Part shown: one piece after another, positions 1 to 4,812 of the stretch
How the letters are laid out: the number at the start of each line of letters is the position of its first letter
Numbering within the stretch: position 1 is the stretch's first letter
Notes under the pieces: generated by a model
Databases searched by the model: none
What the model saw: the letters and a program-made list of their open reading frames with translations, nothing else
What the model was told of the DNA's origin: nothing
Source of the DNA: Frankiales bacterium
Lineage (GTDB): Bacteria; Actinomycetota; Actinomycetes; JAFAQI01
NCBI GenBank assembly: GCA_019246495.1
Contig: JAFAQI010000473.1
Location: 1 to 7,317 of the forward strand
Reading direction: 5' to 3'
Length of the DNA stretch: 7,317 nucleotides
Translations under genes and position numbers: made by a program

Positions 1-10
1 GCGCGATCTA

Positions 11-39
11 TTGCGCCCGAACGCAGGTGTCCGTAGAGT
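11..39 (+). promoter_or_regulatory. Possible sigma-A-type promoter upstream of parA
   Basis: A -35-like TTGCGC (11-16) lies 17 nt before TAGAGT (34-39), which fits the actinobacterial -10 consensus TANNNT. Transcription would start near 46 and leave a leader of about 55 nt before the parA ATG at 101. Only the TTG core of the -35 matches. Spacing and the good -10 are seen; promoter activity is inferred. Confidence 0.35.
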
Positions 40-48
40 CGCCGACTC
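36..48. repeat. Perfect 6-1-6 inverted repeat overlapping the putative parA -10
   Basis: GAGTCG (36-41) and CGACTC (43-48) are perfect inverted copies around one central C. The repeat begins inside the TAGAGT -10 box and runs to about the expected transcription start, a position where a bound repressor would block RNA polymerase. The predicted ribbon-helix-helix protein encoded at 976-1338 is a candidate ligand, but that link is inference only. Confidence 0.4.
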
Positions 49-100
49 GTCGGCCTGTTCCCATGCCGAGTTGTCAGCGCAGCGCTAGACGGACAGACAG

Positions 101-991
101 ATGGAGCGACGAATCGTCATGTCGACATCGAACCGCAAACCGGCGACTCGCGAGCTCGGCCCGACCGGCCGGCCGTTTCCCCGGATCGCCGAACCGCGTC
201 CACTCGACCGGCACGGCCCCGCCCGGGTGCTCGCGCTGTGCAACCAGAAGGGCGGCGTCGGCAAGACGACGACCACGATCAACCTCGGGGCCTCGCTGGC
301 CGAGTACGGCCGGCGGGTGCTGCTCGTCGACTTCGACCCGCAGGGCGCCCTCTCGGTCGGTCTTGGCGTCAACCCGATGGAGCTCGACCAGACGATCTAC
401 AACGCACTGATGGAGCGCCGGGTCAGCGCCGACGACATCCTGCTGAAGACGAACGTCCAAGGCATGGACCTGCTGCCCAGCAACATCGACCTGTCGGCGG
501 CCGAGGTGCAGCTGGTCGGGGAGGTCGCGCGCGAGCAGACCCTGAAGCGGGTGTTGGAGCCGGTGCTGCCCGACTACGACGTGGTCCTCATCGACTGCCA
601 GCCGTCGCTCGGTCTGCTGACCATCAACGCGCTGACTGCCGCCCACGGCGTCATCATTCCGCTCGAGTGCGAGTTCTTCTCCCTGCGAGGCGTCGCACTG
701 TTGATCCAAACAATAGACAAGGTGAAGGAGAGGCTTAACCCTCAACTGAACCTTGAAGGAATTCTCGCCACGATGTACGACGGCCGCACCCTTCACGGCC
801 GCGAGGTTCTCGCTCGTGTTGTCGAGGCTTTCGGCGACAAGGTGTTCCACACCGTGGTCAACCGCACCGTGCGGTTCCCGGAGACGACCGTCGCGGGGGA
901 GCCGATCACGACCTTCGCCCCGTCCTCGGCGGGGGCCAACGCCTACCGTGACCTGGCCCGAGAGGTGGTGGCCCGGTGTCTCGCCGGGTGA
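101..991 (+). CDS. parA: ParA/Soj-family (MinD/ParA) ATPase
   Basis: This is a Walker-type ATPase of the ParA/Soj family, 296 residues. A deviant Walker A box KGGVGKT lies at residues 50-56, with the signature Lys50 and the phosphate-binding Lys55. The Walker A' region LLVDFDPQG is near 74-82 and the Walker B region DVVLIDCQPSLG is near 160-171. Family members dimerise on ATP, bind DNA non-specifically and move chromosomes, plasmids or protein complexes. Residues 1-42 are a polar, Pro/Arg-rich tail before the fold. ATG 101 is the first possible start after an in-frame TAG at 86-88; ATG 119 (residue 7) is an alternative. It is an orphan: no ParB follows, but a small predicted DNA-binding protein overlaps its 3' end and scpAB lie downstream. 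Automated annotation often names such genes cobyrinic acid a,c-diamide synthase or Soj. Codons 201-222 are unusually A/T-ending. Family assignment is secure; the cellular role is inferred. Confidence 0.93.
   Translation: MERRIVMSTSNRKPATRELGPTGRPFPRIAEPRPLDRHGPARVLALCNQKGGVGKTTTTINLGASLAEYGRRVLLVDFDPQGALSVGLGVNPMELDQTIYNALMERRVSADDILLKTNVQGMDLLPSNIDLSAAEVQLVGEVAREQTLKRVLEPVLPDYDVVLIDCQPSLGLLTINALTAAHGVIIPLECEFFSLRGVALLIQTIDKVKERLNPQLNLEGILATMYDGRTLHGREVLARVVEAFGDKVFHTVVNRTVRFPETTVAGEPITTFAPSSAGANAYRDLAREVVARCLAG
119..128. repeat. 10-bp perfect palindrome at the alternative parA start, beside an 11-bp inverted repeat
   Basis: ATGTCGACAT (119-128) is self-complementary and includes the second possible ATG of parA. 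Immediately upstream, GACGA (108-112) and TCGTC (114-118) form a further inverted repeat around A113. The core octamer TGTCGACA also occurs at 4369-4376 in front of aroH. These elements could be operator half-sites or mRNA hairpins limiting access to the start. They are also short enough to arise by chance in GC-rich DNA. Confidence 0.25.
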
Positions 992-1338
992 CGCTGCCGG
1001 GCGCGGACGAGCTGTTCCGGGCGACCGGTGCGCACGAACGCGAACCCGCTGCCACCGAGGAGAGCCCCGCGCCTGTCCGCGCGCTGCGGACGACGTCCCC
1101 CGCCACGGGCGGCAGCCGCCGGCCGTCGGGTCGCGAGCGGCACGAGGAGAAGATCACCGTCTACGTCTCGCCGCAGGAGCTCGTCGATCTCGAACGTGCG
1201 CGGTTGACGCTGCGCGCCGACCACGGCCTCGGCGTAGACCGCGGCCGTATCGTCCGGGAGGCGCTGGCAGTGGTCATCGCCGATCTGGAGGCGAAGGGCG
1301 GCGACAGCATCCTCGTCCGCCGGCTGCGCGACCACTGA
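976..1338 (+). CDS. Small predicted ribbon-helix-helix (CopG/Arc-like) DNA-binding protein
   Basis: The 120-residue product has a disordered, Pro/Ala/Arg-rich N-terminal half (about 1-55) and a C-terminal segment with ribbon-helix-helix layout. A short strand, KITVYV (59-64), is followed by a helix (about 66-82, rich in Leu and Arg), a turn near GLGVDRG (84-90) and a second helix, RIVREALAVVIADLE (91-105). The block DRGRIVREAL resembles the second-helix start of CopG-type repressors. Such proteins dimerise and use the paired strands to contact short palindromes. GTG 976 has a GAGGTGG-like site (962-968) upstream; GTG 988, forming GTGA with the parA stop, is an alternative. The overlap with parA implies translational coupling and suggests a partner role in place of ParB, as ParG-type proteins do for plasmid ParA. 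The fold is predicted by eye and the function is inferred. Confidence 0.7.
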   Translation: MSRRVTLPGADELFRATGAHEREPAATEESPAPVRALRTTSPATGGSRRPSGRERHEEKITVYVSPQELVDLERARLTLRADHGLGVDRGRIVREALAVVIADLEAKGGDSILVRRLRDH

Positions 1339-1339
1339 G

Positions 1340-2029
1340 GTGATCTTCGCCCTCAACCATCCCGTCGAGCTGGCGGGGCTTCTCATCGGGTTCGTCGTCG
1401 GGATGCTCGCCCGCGGCGGTGTGCAGCAGGCGGTGGTCAGCCGCTCTCGGCGCCGCAGCTCCGTCCGCTCACTCTCGACGGGAGGCCGCGGACCTCGGGT
1501 GAGCGGCCAGTGGTCGACGTACCTCGATCCCTACGGGACGGTCGGGGCGATCATCGCCGGAGTTGGGTGGTCGCCTCGCCGGGAGCCCCGTCGCGGCACC
1601 TTCGATGACGTTGCCCTACTCGTCGCTGCACTCGTTGTGCACGCCGTGCTCGCGGCGGCCGGCCTCGCGGCGCTGAGCGCCGCTGGCGTCCCGTTATCAG
1701 ATTTGCACGGCCTGGCCGTCTCATCCGTCCTGCACGGCGACCTCGCACCATCGAAGGCGGGGCAGGCGCTGGCGCTCGGATTCGCCATGGTCAACATTGC
1801 TTGCGGCCTCCTTGCCCTGTTTCCACTTCCGCCGCTGGAGCTCGGCGTCGTGCTGTGGTCCCGGTTGCCGCGGACACCGGGCGCGCGCCGGTTCGCCTAC
1901 CACCTGCTTGAAGAGCAGTGGGGCGTCGCGGTGGTGCTCGTCCTGCTTCTCCTGCCGCTCGGCGGCCAGCAGCCGCTGCTGCTCGTCCTGATCAATGACG
2001 CCGCGGGGCCGATCCTTCGGGCGCTGTGA
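1340..2029 (+). CDS. Membrane protein, degenerate M50/site-2-protease-like, probably non-catalytic
   Basis: The 229-residue product is hydrophobic, with probable membrane segments near residues 8-24, 64-77, 90-114, 144-164 and 195-225. Two stretches resemble conserved parts of bacterial M50B site-2 proteases. YLDPYGT (61-67) followed by GVGWSP (74-79) recalls the family's HxDPxGT and GWAKPVPV region. VNIACGLLALFPLPPLELG (151-169) recalls the NLLPIPPLDGG region. The zinc ligands are missing: there is no HExxH in the first membrane segment, and the second-site Asp-Gly reads Glu-Leu. If homologous it is therefore an inactive member, perhaps a scaffold or membrane anchor. The basic loop SRSRRRSS (34-41) should face the cytoplasm. 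GTG 1340 lies 1 nt after the preceding stop and lacks a well-spaced Shine-Dalgarno site, so coupling is likely. It holds the rare leucine codon TTA at 1694-1696. The gene is real; the family call is tentative. Confidence 0.75.
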   Translation: MIFALNHPVELAGLLIGFVVGMLARGGVQQAVVSRSRRRSSVRSLSTGGRGPRVSGQWSTYLDPYGTVGAIIAGVGWSPRREPRRGTFDDVALLVAALVVHAVLAAAGLAALSAAGVPLSDLHGLAVSSVLHGDLAPSKAGQALALGFAMVNIACGLLALFPLPPLELGVVLWSRLPRTPGARRFAYHLLEEQWGVAVVLVLLLLPLGGQQPLLLVLINDAAGPILRAL

Positions 2030-2064
2030 CGGCGCGCCAGTCTCCAGCCGCTCCGCCGCTGGGT

Positions 2065-2077
2065 TAGCGTCGTCGCC
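2065..2077 (+). promoter_or_regulatory. Possible leaderless promoter (-10) for scpA
   Basis: TAGCGT (2065-2070) fits the actinobacterial -10 TANNNT and is followed by exactly 7 nt and then GTG 2078, so transcription could begin on the start codon. The scpA start has no Shine-Dalgarno sequence, which agrees with leaderless translation, common in Actinobacteria. No convincing -35 is seen near 2042-2047. The geometry is observed; the activity is inferred. Confidence 0.4.
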
Positions 2078-2941
2078 GTGGCCGCGACTGACCGCTCACC
2101 GCTGGCGGAGCCGGCCGAGACCGGGTCGGGCTTTCACGTTCATCTCGAGGTCTTCGACGGACCGTTCGACCTGCTGCTCTCGCTGATCGCCAAGCGCCAG
2201 CTCGACGTGACCCTGGTGTCGCTGGCGCAGGTGACCGACGAGTTCATCGCGCACATCCGCGCCATGGGGGAGGCGTGGGACCTCGACCAGGCGAGCGGCT
2301 TCCTGGTCATCGCCGCCACGCTGCTCGATCTCAAGGTGGCCCGGCTGCTGCCGGCGACCGAGGCCGAGGACGACGAGGACCTTGCCCTGCTCGAGGCCCG
2401 CGACCTGCTCTTCGCCCGGCTGCTGCAGTACCGCGCCTACAAGGAGATCGCCGCGATCCTCGCTGAGCGCTACGCCCGCGAGGGGCGCCGCCATCCGCGG
2501 GCGGTCCCCTTGGACCCGGCGTTCGCCACCCTGCTGCCCGAGGTGCTCCTGGGTGTGACTCCCGAGCAGTTCGCGGCTGCTGCCGCACGGGCGATGGCGC
2601 CACGCCCCGTGCCCGAGGTGGTGACAGACCACCTGCACGCCCCGCGGGTCAGCGTCCGCGAGCAGGCGGTCGTCATCGCCGGACGGCTGCAACATGCCGG
2701 GGCGGCGACCTTCCGCGGGCTCACGGCAGACGCCGGCTCGACGCTCGTTGTCGTCGCCCGCTTCCTTGCCCTGCTCGAGCTCTACCGCGAAGGCGCGGTC
2801 GCTTTCGAGCAGGTCTCGGCGCTGGGCGAGCTGCACGTCCGCTGGGTGGGCTCGCCCGACGTGAGCGCCGAGCTCGAACGGTGGGCGCATGAGTCGGGGG
2901 AGAGCGATGAGTACGACGCCACGGCGGAGGAGGCCGAATGA
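2078..2941 (+). CDS. scpA: Segregation and condensation protein A (kleisin)
   Basis: ScpA is the kleisin subunit of the SMC-ScpAB condensin, bridging the SMC head domains and binding ScpB to compact and resolve the chromosome. The 287-residue length is normal for actinobacterial ScpA. The N-terminal signature FDGPFDLLLSLIAKRQLDV spans about residues 26-44, followed by VSLAQVTDEFIAHI (47-60) and the helical block FLVIAATLLDLKVARLL (75-91). An acidic linker follows (EAEDDEDLALLEARD, 95-109). The C-terminal winged-helix region (about 190-258), with VVVARFLALLELYREG (224-239), should bind the SMC head. The tail is acidic. GTG 2078 is the only usable start between the in-frame TGA at 2027-2029 and the conserved N-terminus. 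The scpA stop overlaps the scpB start (ATGA), giving stoichiometric, coupled expression. It may have its own leaderless promoter. Confidence 0.96.
   Translation: MAATDRSPLAEPAETGSGFHVHLEVFDGPFDLLLSLIAKRQLDVTLVSLAQVTDEFIAHIRAMGEAWDLDQASGFLVIAATLLDLKVARLLPATEAEDDEDLALLEARDLLFARLLQYRAYKEIAAILAERYAREGRRHPRAVPLDPAFATLLPEVLLGVTPEQFAAAAARAMAPRPVPEVVTDHLHAPRVSVREQAVVIAGRLQHAGAATFRGLTADAGSTLVVVARFLALLELYREGAVAFEQVSALGELHVRWVGSPDVSAELERWAHESGESDEYDATAEEAE
2926..2933 (+). promoter_or_regulatory. Strong Shine-Dalgarno site for scpB
   Basis: GGAGGAGG lies within the last codons of scpA and ends 4 nt before ATG 2938. It fixes the scpB start at the ATGA overlap. Confidence 0.75.
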
Positions 2942-3549
2942 CGGAGTTCCCCGCGGATGACCTCGAAGTCGTCCTCGACGACGGGCCGGAGACGGTGCTG
3001 CCGCCGGTGCGCGCCGCCCTGGAGGCCGTGCTCCTCGTCGTCGACGAACCGGTGGCCGACGTGACGCTCGCGCAGGTGCTGGAGCGGCCGACCGAGGAGA
3101 TCACCCGGACGCTGGAAGAGCTCGCCGCGGACTACGACGAGGCCGAGCGCGGCTTCGAGCTGCGGCGGGTGAGCGGTGGCTGGCGGCTCTACACCCGCGA
3201 GAGCTGCGCTCCGTACGTCGAGAGATTCGTCCGGGACGGTCAGCAAGCCCGGCTCACCCAGGCGGCGCTCGAGACGCTCGCCGTGGTCGCCTACCGGCAG
3301 CCGGTGTCCCGGTCCCGGATCGCCGCGATCCGCGGCGTCAACGTGGACGCCGTTGTCCGGACGCTCGCGAGCCGTGGGCTCATCACGGAAACGGGGACCG
3401 AGCCGGAGACGGGCGCCATCCTCTACGCGACGACGCCGTACTTCCTCGAGCGGCTTGGCCTCGGCTCTCTCGACGATCTGCCGCCACTCAGCGAACACCT
3501 GATGGATCCCCATGCGCTCGACGAGGACGATGTCTCGACCTCCCGTTGA
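2938..3549 (+). CDS. scpB: Segregation and condensation protein B
   Basis: ScpB dimerises through tandem winged-helix domains and binds the central part of ScpA in the SMC condensin complex. The product is 203 residues, a normal length. The first winged helix covers about 22-90, with the family segment GFELRRVSGGWRLYTR (72-87). The second starts near 105 with LTQAALETLAVVAYRQPVSR (106-125), then IRGVNVDAVVRTLASRGLI (131-149). These last two stretches are the hallmark of the family. The end, TTPYFLERLGLGSLDDLPPL (165-184), is also typical, followed by an acidic tail. The start overlaps the scpA stop (ATGA) and the end overlaps the next gene, so the three genes should be on one transcript. Confidence 0.96.
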   Translation: MTEFPADDLEVVLDDGPETVLPPVRAALEAVLLVVDEPVADVTLAQVLERPTEEITRTLEELAADYDEAERGFELRRVSGGWRLYTRESCAPYVERFVRDGQQARLTQAALETLAVVAYRQPVSRSRIAAIRGVNVDAVVRTLASRGLITETGTEPETGAILYATTPYFLERLGLGSLDDLPPLSEHLMDPHALDEDDVSTSR

Positions 3550-4300
3550 GCCTCCGACCGAGCGGGCGCCGGAAGACCAGGAACGCGGCCTTCGCCTGCA
3601 GCGGGTGCTCGCGCAAGCCGGTCTCGGTAGCCGGCGCAGCTGCGAAGAGCTCATCGCCGCCGGCCGGGTGACGGTCAACGGCGCGCGGGCGACGCTCGGC
3701 CGGCGGGTCGTCCCGGGCGCCGATCTCGTCCGCGTCGACGGCGAGCTCGTCCCGACCGCCACCGATCTCGTCCATCTCGCGCTGCACAAGCCGGTGGACG
3801 TCGTGACCGCCATGACGGCCGACGGGCGGCGCTGTGTCGGGGACCTCGTGGCCGACCTCGCGCCCGGCCTGCATCACGTCGGCCGGCTGGACGCGGACAG
3901 CGAGGGTCTGCTGCTCCTGACGAACGACGGGCCCTTGAGCCATCGACTCACCCACCCGTCCTGGGAGGTGCCGAAGCGCTACCTGGTGGAGCTGGACGGC
4001 GTCCTTCCGCGCTCGCTGGGGCGGACGATGCGCGCCGGAGTCGAGCTCGAGGACGGACCCGCGCGGGTCGACTCGTGGGCACTCGTCGATGCCGCCGCGG
4101 GTCGCTCGCTGGTCGAGGTGGTCATCCACGAGGGCCGGAACCGGATCGTGCGGCGCATGTTCGAGGCGACCGGGCACCCCGTGCGCCGGCTCGTCCGTAC
4201 GGCGATCGGCCCGATCCGGCTGGGGGAGCTCAAGCCGGGCCGGCACCGCCGGTTGAGCTCGGCGGAGGTGCGCGCGCTTTATGCCGCTGTCGACTTGTAG
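3512..4300 (+). CDS. rluB: RsuA/RluB-family 23S rRNA pseudouridine synthase
   Basis: The enzyme isomerises a uridine of ribosomal RNA to pseudouridine; in the E. coli paralogue RluB this is in 23S rRNA. An S4 RNA-binding domain lies at about 26-75 (LQRVLAQAGLGSRR, then VTVNG). The catalytic domain starts at HKPVDVV (92-98). Motif GRLDADSEGLLLLTNDG (124-140) contains the catalytic Asp127. The C-terminal motif EGRNRIVRRMFEATGHPV (207-224) is typical of the RsuA/RluB group. The product is 262 residues if ATG 3512 is used. ATG 3530, preceded by GAGGA but with short spacing, would remove six residues and is about equally likely. Both starts lie inside scpB, whose stop is at 3547-3549, implying coupling. 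Placement after scpAB is the conserved order in Actinobacteria and Firmicutes. RluB rather than RsuA specificity is inferred from this context. Confidence 0.93.
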   Translation: MRSTRTMSRPPVEPPTERAPEDQERGLRLQRVLAQAGLGSRRSCEELIAAGRVTVNGARATLGRRVVPGADLVRVDGELVPTATDLVHLALHKPVDVVTAMTADGRRCVGDLVADLAPGLHHVGRLDADSEGLLLLTNDGPLSHRLTHPSWEVPKRYLVELDGVLPRSLGRTMRAGVELEDGPARVDSWALVDAAAGRSLVEVVIHEGRNRIVRRMFEATGHPVRRLVRTAIGPIRLGELKPGRHRRLSSAEVRALYAAVDL

Positions 4301-4316
4301 CCGTCCCGCACGCTCG

Positions 4317-4344
4317 CCGGGTGCGACAGGGGTCCGGTGCGACA
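4317..4344. repeat. Tandem near-direct repeat CCGG(G)TGCGACA
   Basis: CCGGGTGCGACA (4317-4328) and CCGGTGCGACA (4334-4344) share the 9-mer GGTGCGACA with a 16-bp start-to-start offset. Paired sites with such spacing are compatible with a dimeric regulator or a recent small duplication. No coding explanation applies because the region is intergenic. Confidence 0.45.
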
Positions 4345-4347
4345 AGA

Positions 4348-4389
4348 CGCGTTGTCTAGCAGTCGATGTGTCGACATCTCGACAACGCG
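4348..4389 (+). promoter_or_regulatory. Nested inverted repeat in the aroH leader, possible RNA switch or operator
   Basis: CGCGTTGTC (4348-4356) pairs perfectly with GACAACGCG (4381-4389). Inside, GTCGA (4362-4366) pairs with TCGAC (4371-4375) around TGTG, leaving a symmetric 5-by-5 internal loop. TTGTC (4352-4356) could alternatively pair with GACAA at 4341-4345, so two exclusive hairpins are possible. TCGA recurs every 8 nt at 4363, 4371 and 4379. There is no T-tract, so a simple intrinsic terminator is unlikely. The pairing is seen; the function is unknown. Confidence 0.45.
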
Positions 4390-4433
4390 ATTGCTCGCTG
4401 CGTCGCTCTGCCGCCATCGCCACATCTCGAGTC

Positions 4434-4439
4434 GGGGAG
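4434..4439 (+). promoter_or_regulatory. Shine-Dalgarno site deciding the aroH start
   Basis: GGGGAG ends 8 nt before GTG 4448, which begins the region homologous to AroH. This favours 4448 over the longer in-frame start at 4337. Confidence 0.7.
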
Positions 4440-4447
4440 TTTTCGAG

Positions 4448-4810
4448 GTGAGCGTCCGGGCCATCCGTGGCGCCACCCAGGTGGACGCCGACGATCGCGA
4501 AGAGATCATCGGCCGGACCGCCGAGCTCGTCCGGGCGGTGCTGGAACGCAACGGGGTGGACCCGGCCGACCTCATCAGCGTGGTGTTCACCGCCACCCCC
4601 GACCTCACCGCAGAGTTCCCGGCCTATGCGGCGCGCGCCATGGGCATCACGGACGTGCCGCTACTCTGCGCCACGGAGATCGCTGTCCCGGGCGCGCTGC
4701 CCAGAGTCATCCGGCTGCTGGCGCACGTCGAGTCGCAGCGGTCCCGAGCGGACCTGCGGCACGTCTACCTGCACGGCGCACAGGCGCTGCGCACCGACTT
4801 GCCGCGGTAG
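4448..4810 (+). CDS. aroH: Chorismate mutase, AroH class
   Basis: The enzyme converts chorismate to prephenate, the first step towards tyrosine and phenylalanine. The 120-residue product is of the monofunctional AroH type, the trimeric pseudo-alpha/beta-barrel class known from Bacillus subtilis, not the all-helical AroQ type. Comparison from memory with the B. subtilis enzyme shows the active-site residues kept with at most a one-residue offset: Arg7 (AIRGAT), Phe57 (EFP), Arg63, Cys74, Glu77 (CATEIAV), Arg89 (RVIRL) and Tyr107 (RHVYL). It ends shortly after the conserved HVYL segment and so lacks the longer C-terminal tail of the Bacillus protein. GTG 4448 is chosen for its Shine-Dalgarno site and because homology begins there. 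tyrA follows after 2 nt, so prephenate is made and used by a co-expressed pair. Confidence 0.95.
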   Translation: MSVRAIRGATQVDADDREEIIGRTAELVRAVLERNGVDPADLISVVFTATPDLTAEFPAYAARAMGITDVPLLCATEIAVPGALPRVIRLLAHVESQRSRADLRHVYLHGAQALRTDLPR

Positions 4811-4812
4811 CC

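Larger units (their letters stand above)
4301..4447 (+). promoter_or_regulatory. 147-nt intergenic leader of aroH-tyrA with repeats; no clear promoter
   Basis: This is the longest non-coding stretch between genes here. It contains a near-direct repeat (4317-4344), a 9-bp inverted repeat with internal stem (4348-4389), a weak hairpin CGCAC/GTGCG (4307-4311 with 4321-4325), and a good ribosome binding site for aroH. The reading frame of aroH stays open upstream to GTG 4337, but the extension has no counterpart in AroH proteins. No Tyr- or Phe-rich leader peptide is visible in any forward frame, and no good -35/-10 pair was found. It may carry the regulatory signals for tyrosine-pathway expression. 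Confidence 0.4.

Noticed and set aside
1..100. Tail of an upstream gene such as xerD
   Set aside because: XerD-like genes lie upstream of this block in some relatives, but no frame in the first 100 nt carries a recognisable C-terminus.
74..850. A 258-codon reverse-strand open frame opposite parA
   Set aside because: It is a high-GC shadow. The forward frame has clear ParA motifs and the reverse product shows no recognisable domain. The long reverse frames opposite scpA, scpB-rluB, tyrA, cmk and plsC are rejected for the same reason.
1967..1981. A perfect 7-1-7 inverted repeat CAGCAGC-C-GCTGCTG near the 3' end of the membrane protein gene
   Set aside because: It encodes Gln-Gln-Pro-Leu-Leu in frame, lies about 50 nt before the stop and has no T-tract. 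Simple codon repetition explains it.
4287..4329. CTGTCG/CGACAG and CGCAC/GTGCG pairings after rluB, as a terminator
   Set aside because: The stems are only 5-6 bp with mismatches between them and no T-run, too weak to call a terminator.
4337..4447. An N-terminal extension of AroH starting at GTG 4337 (with AGGGG upstream)
   Set aside because: AroH homology starts at GTG 4448, which has a good GGGGAG site. The extension overlaps intergenic repeats and has no family counterpart.
4368..4451. A 27-codon upstream ORF ending in GTGA overlap with the aroH start, as a possible leader peptide
   Set aside because: It has no Shine-Dalgarno site and no run of Tyr or Phe codons, so attenuation by this peptide is not supported.
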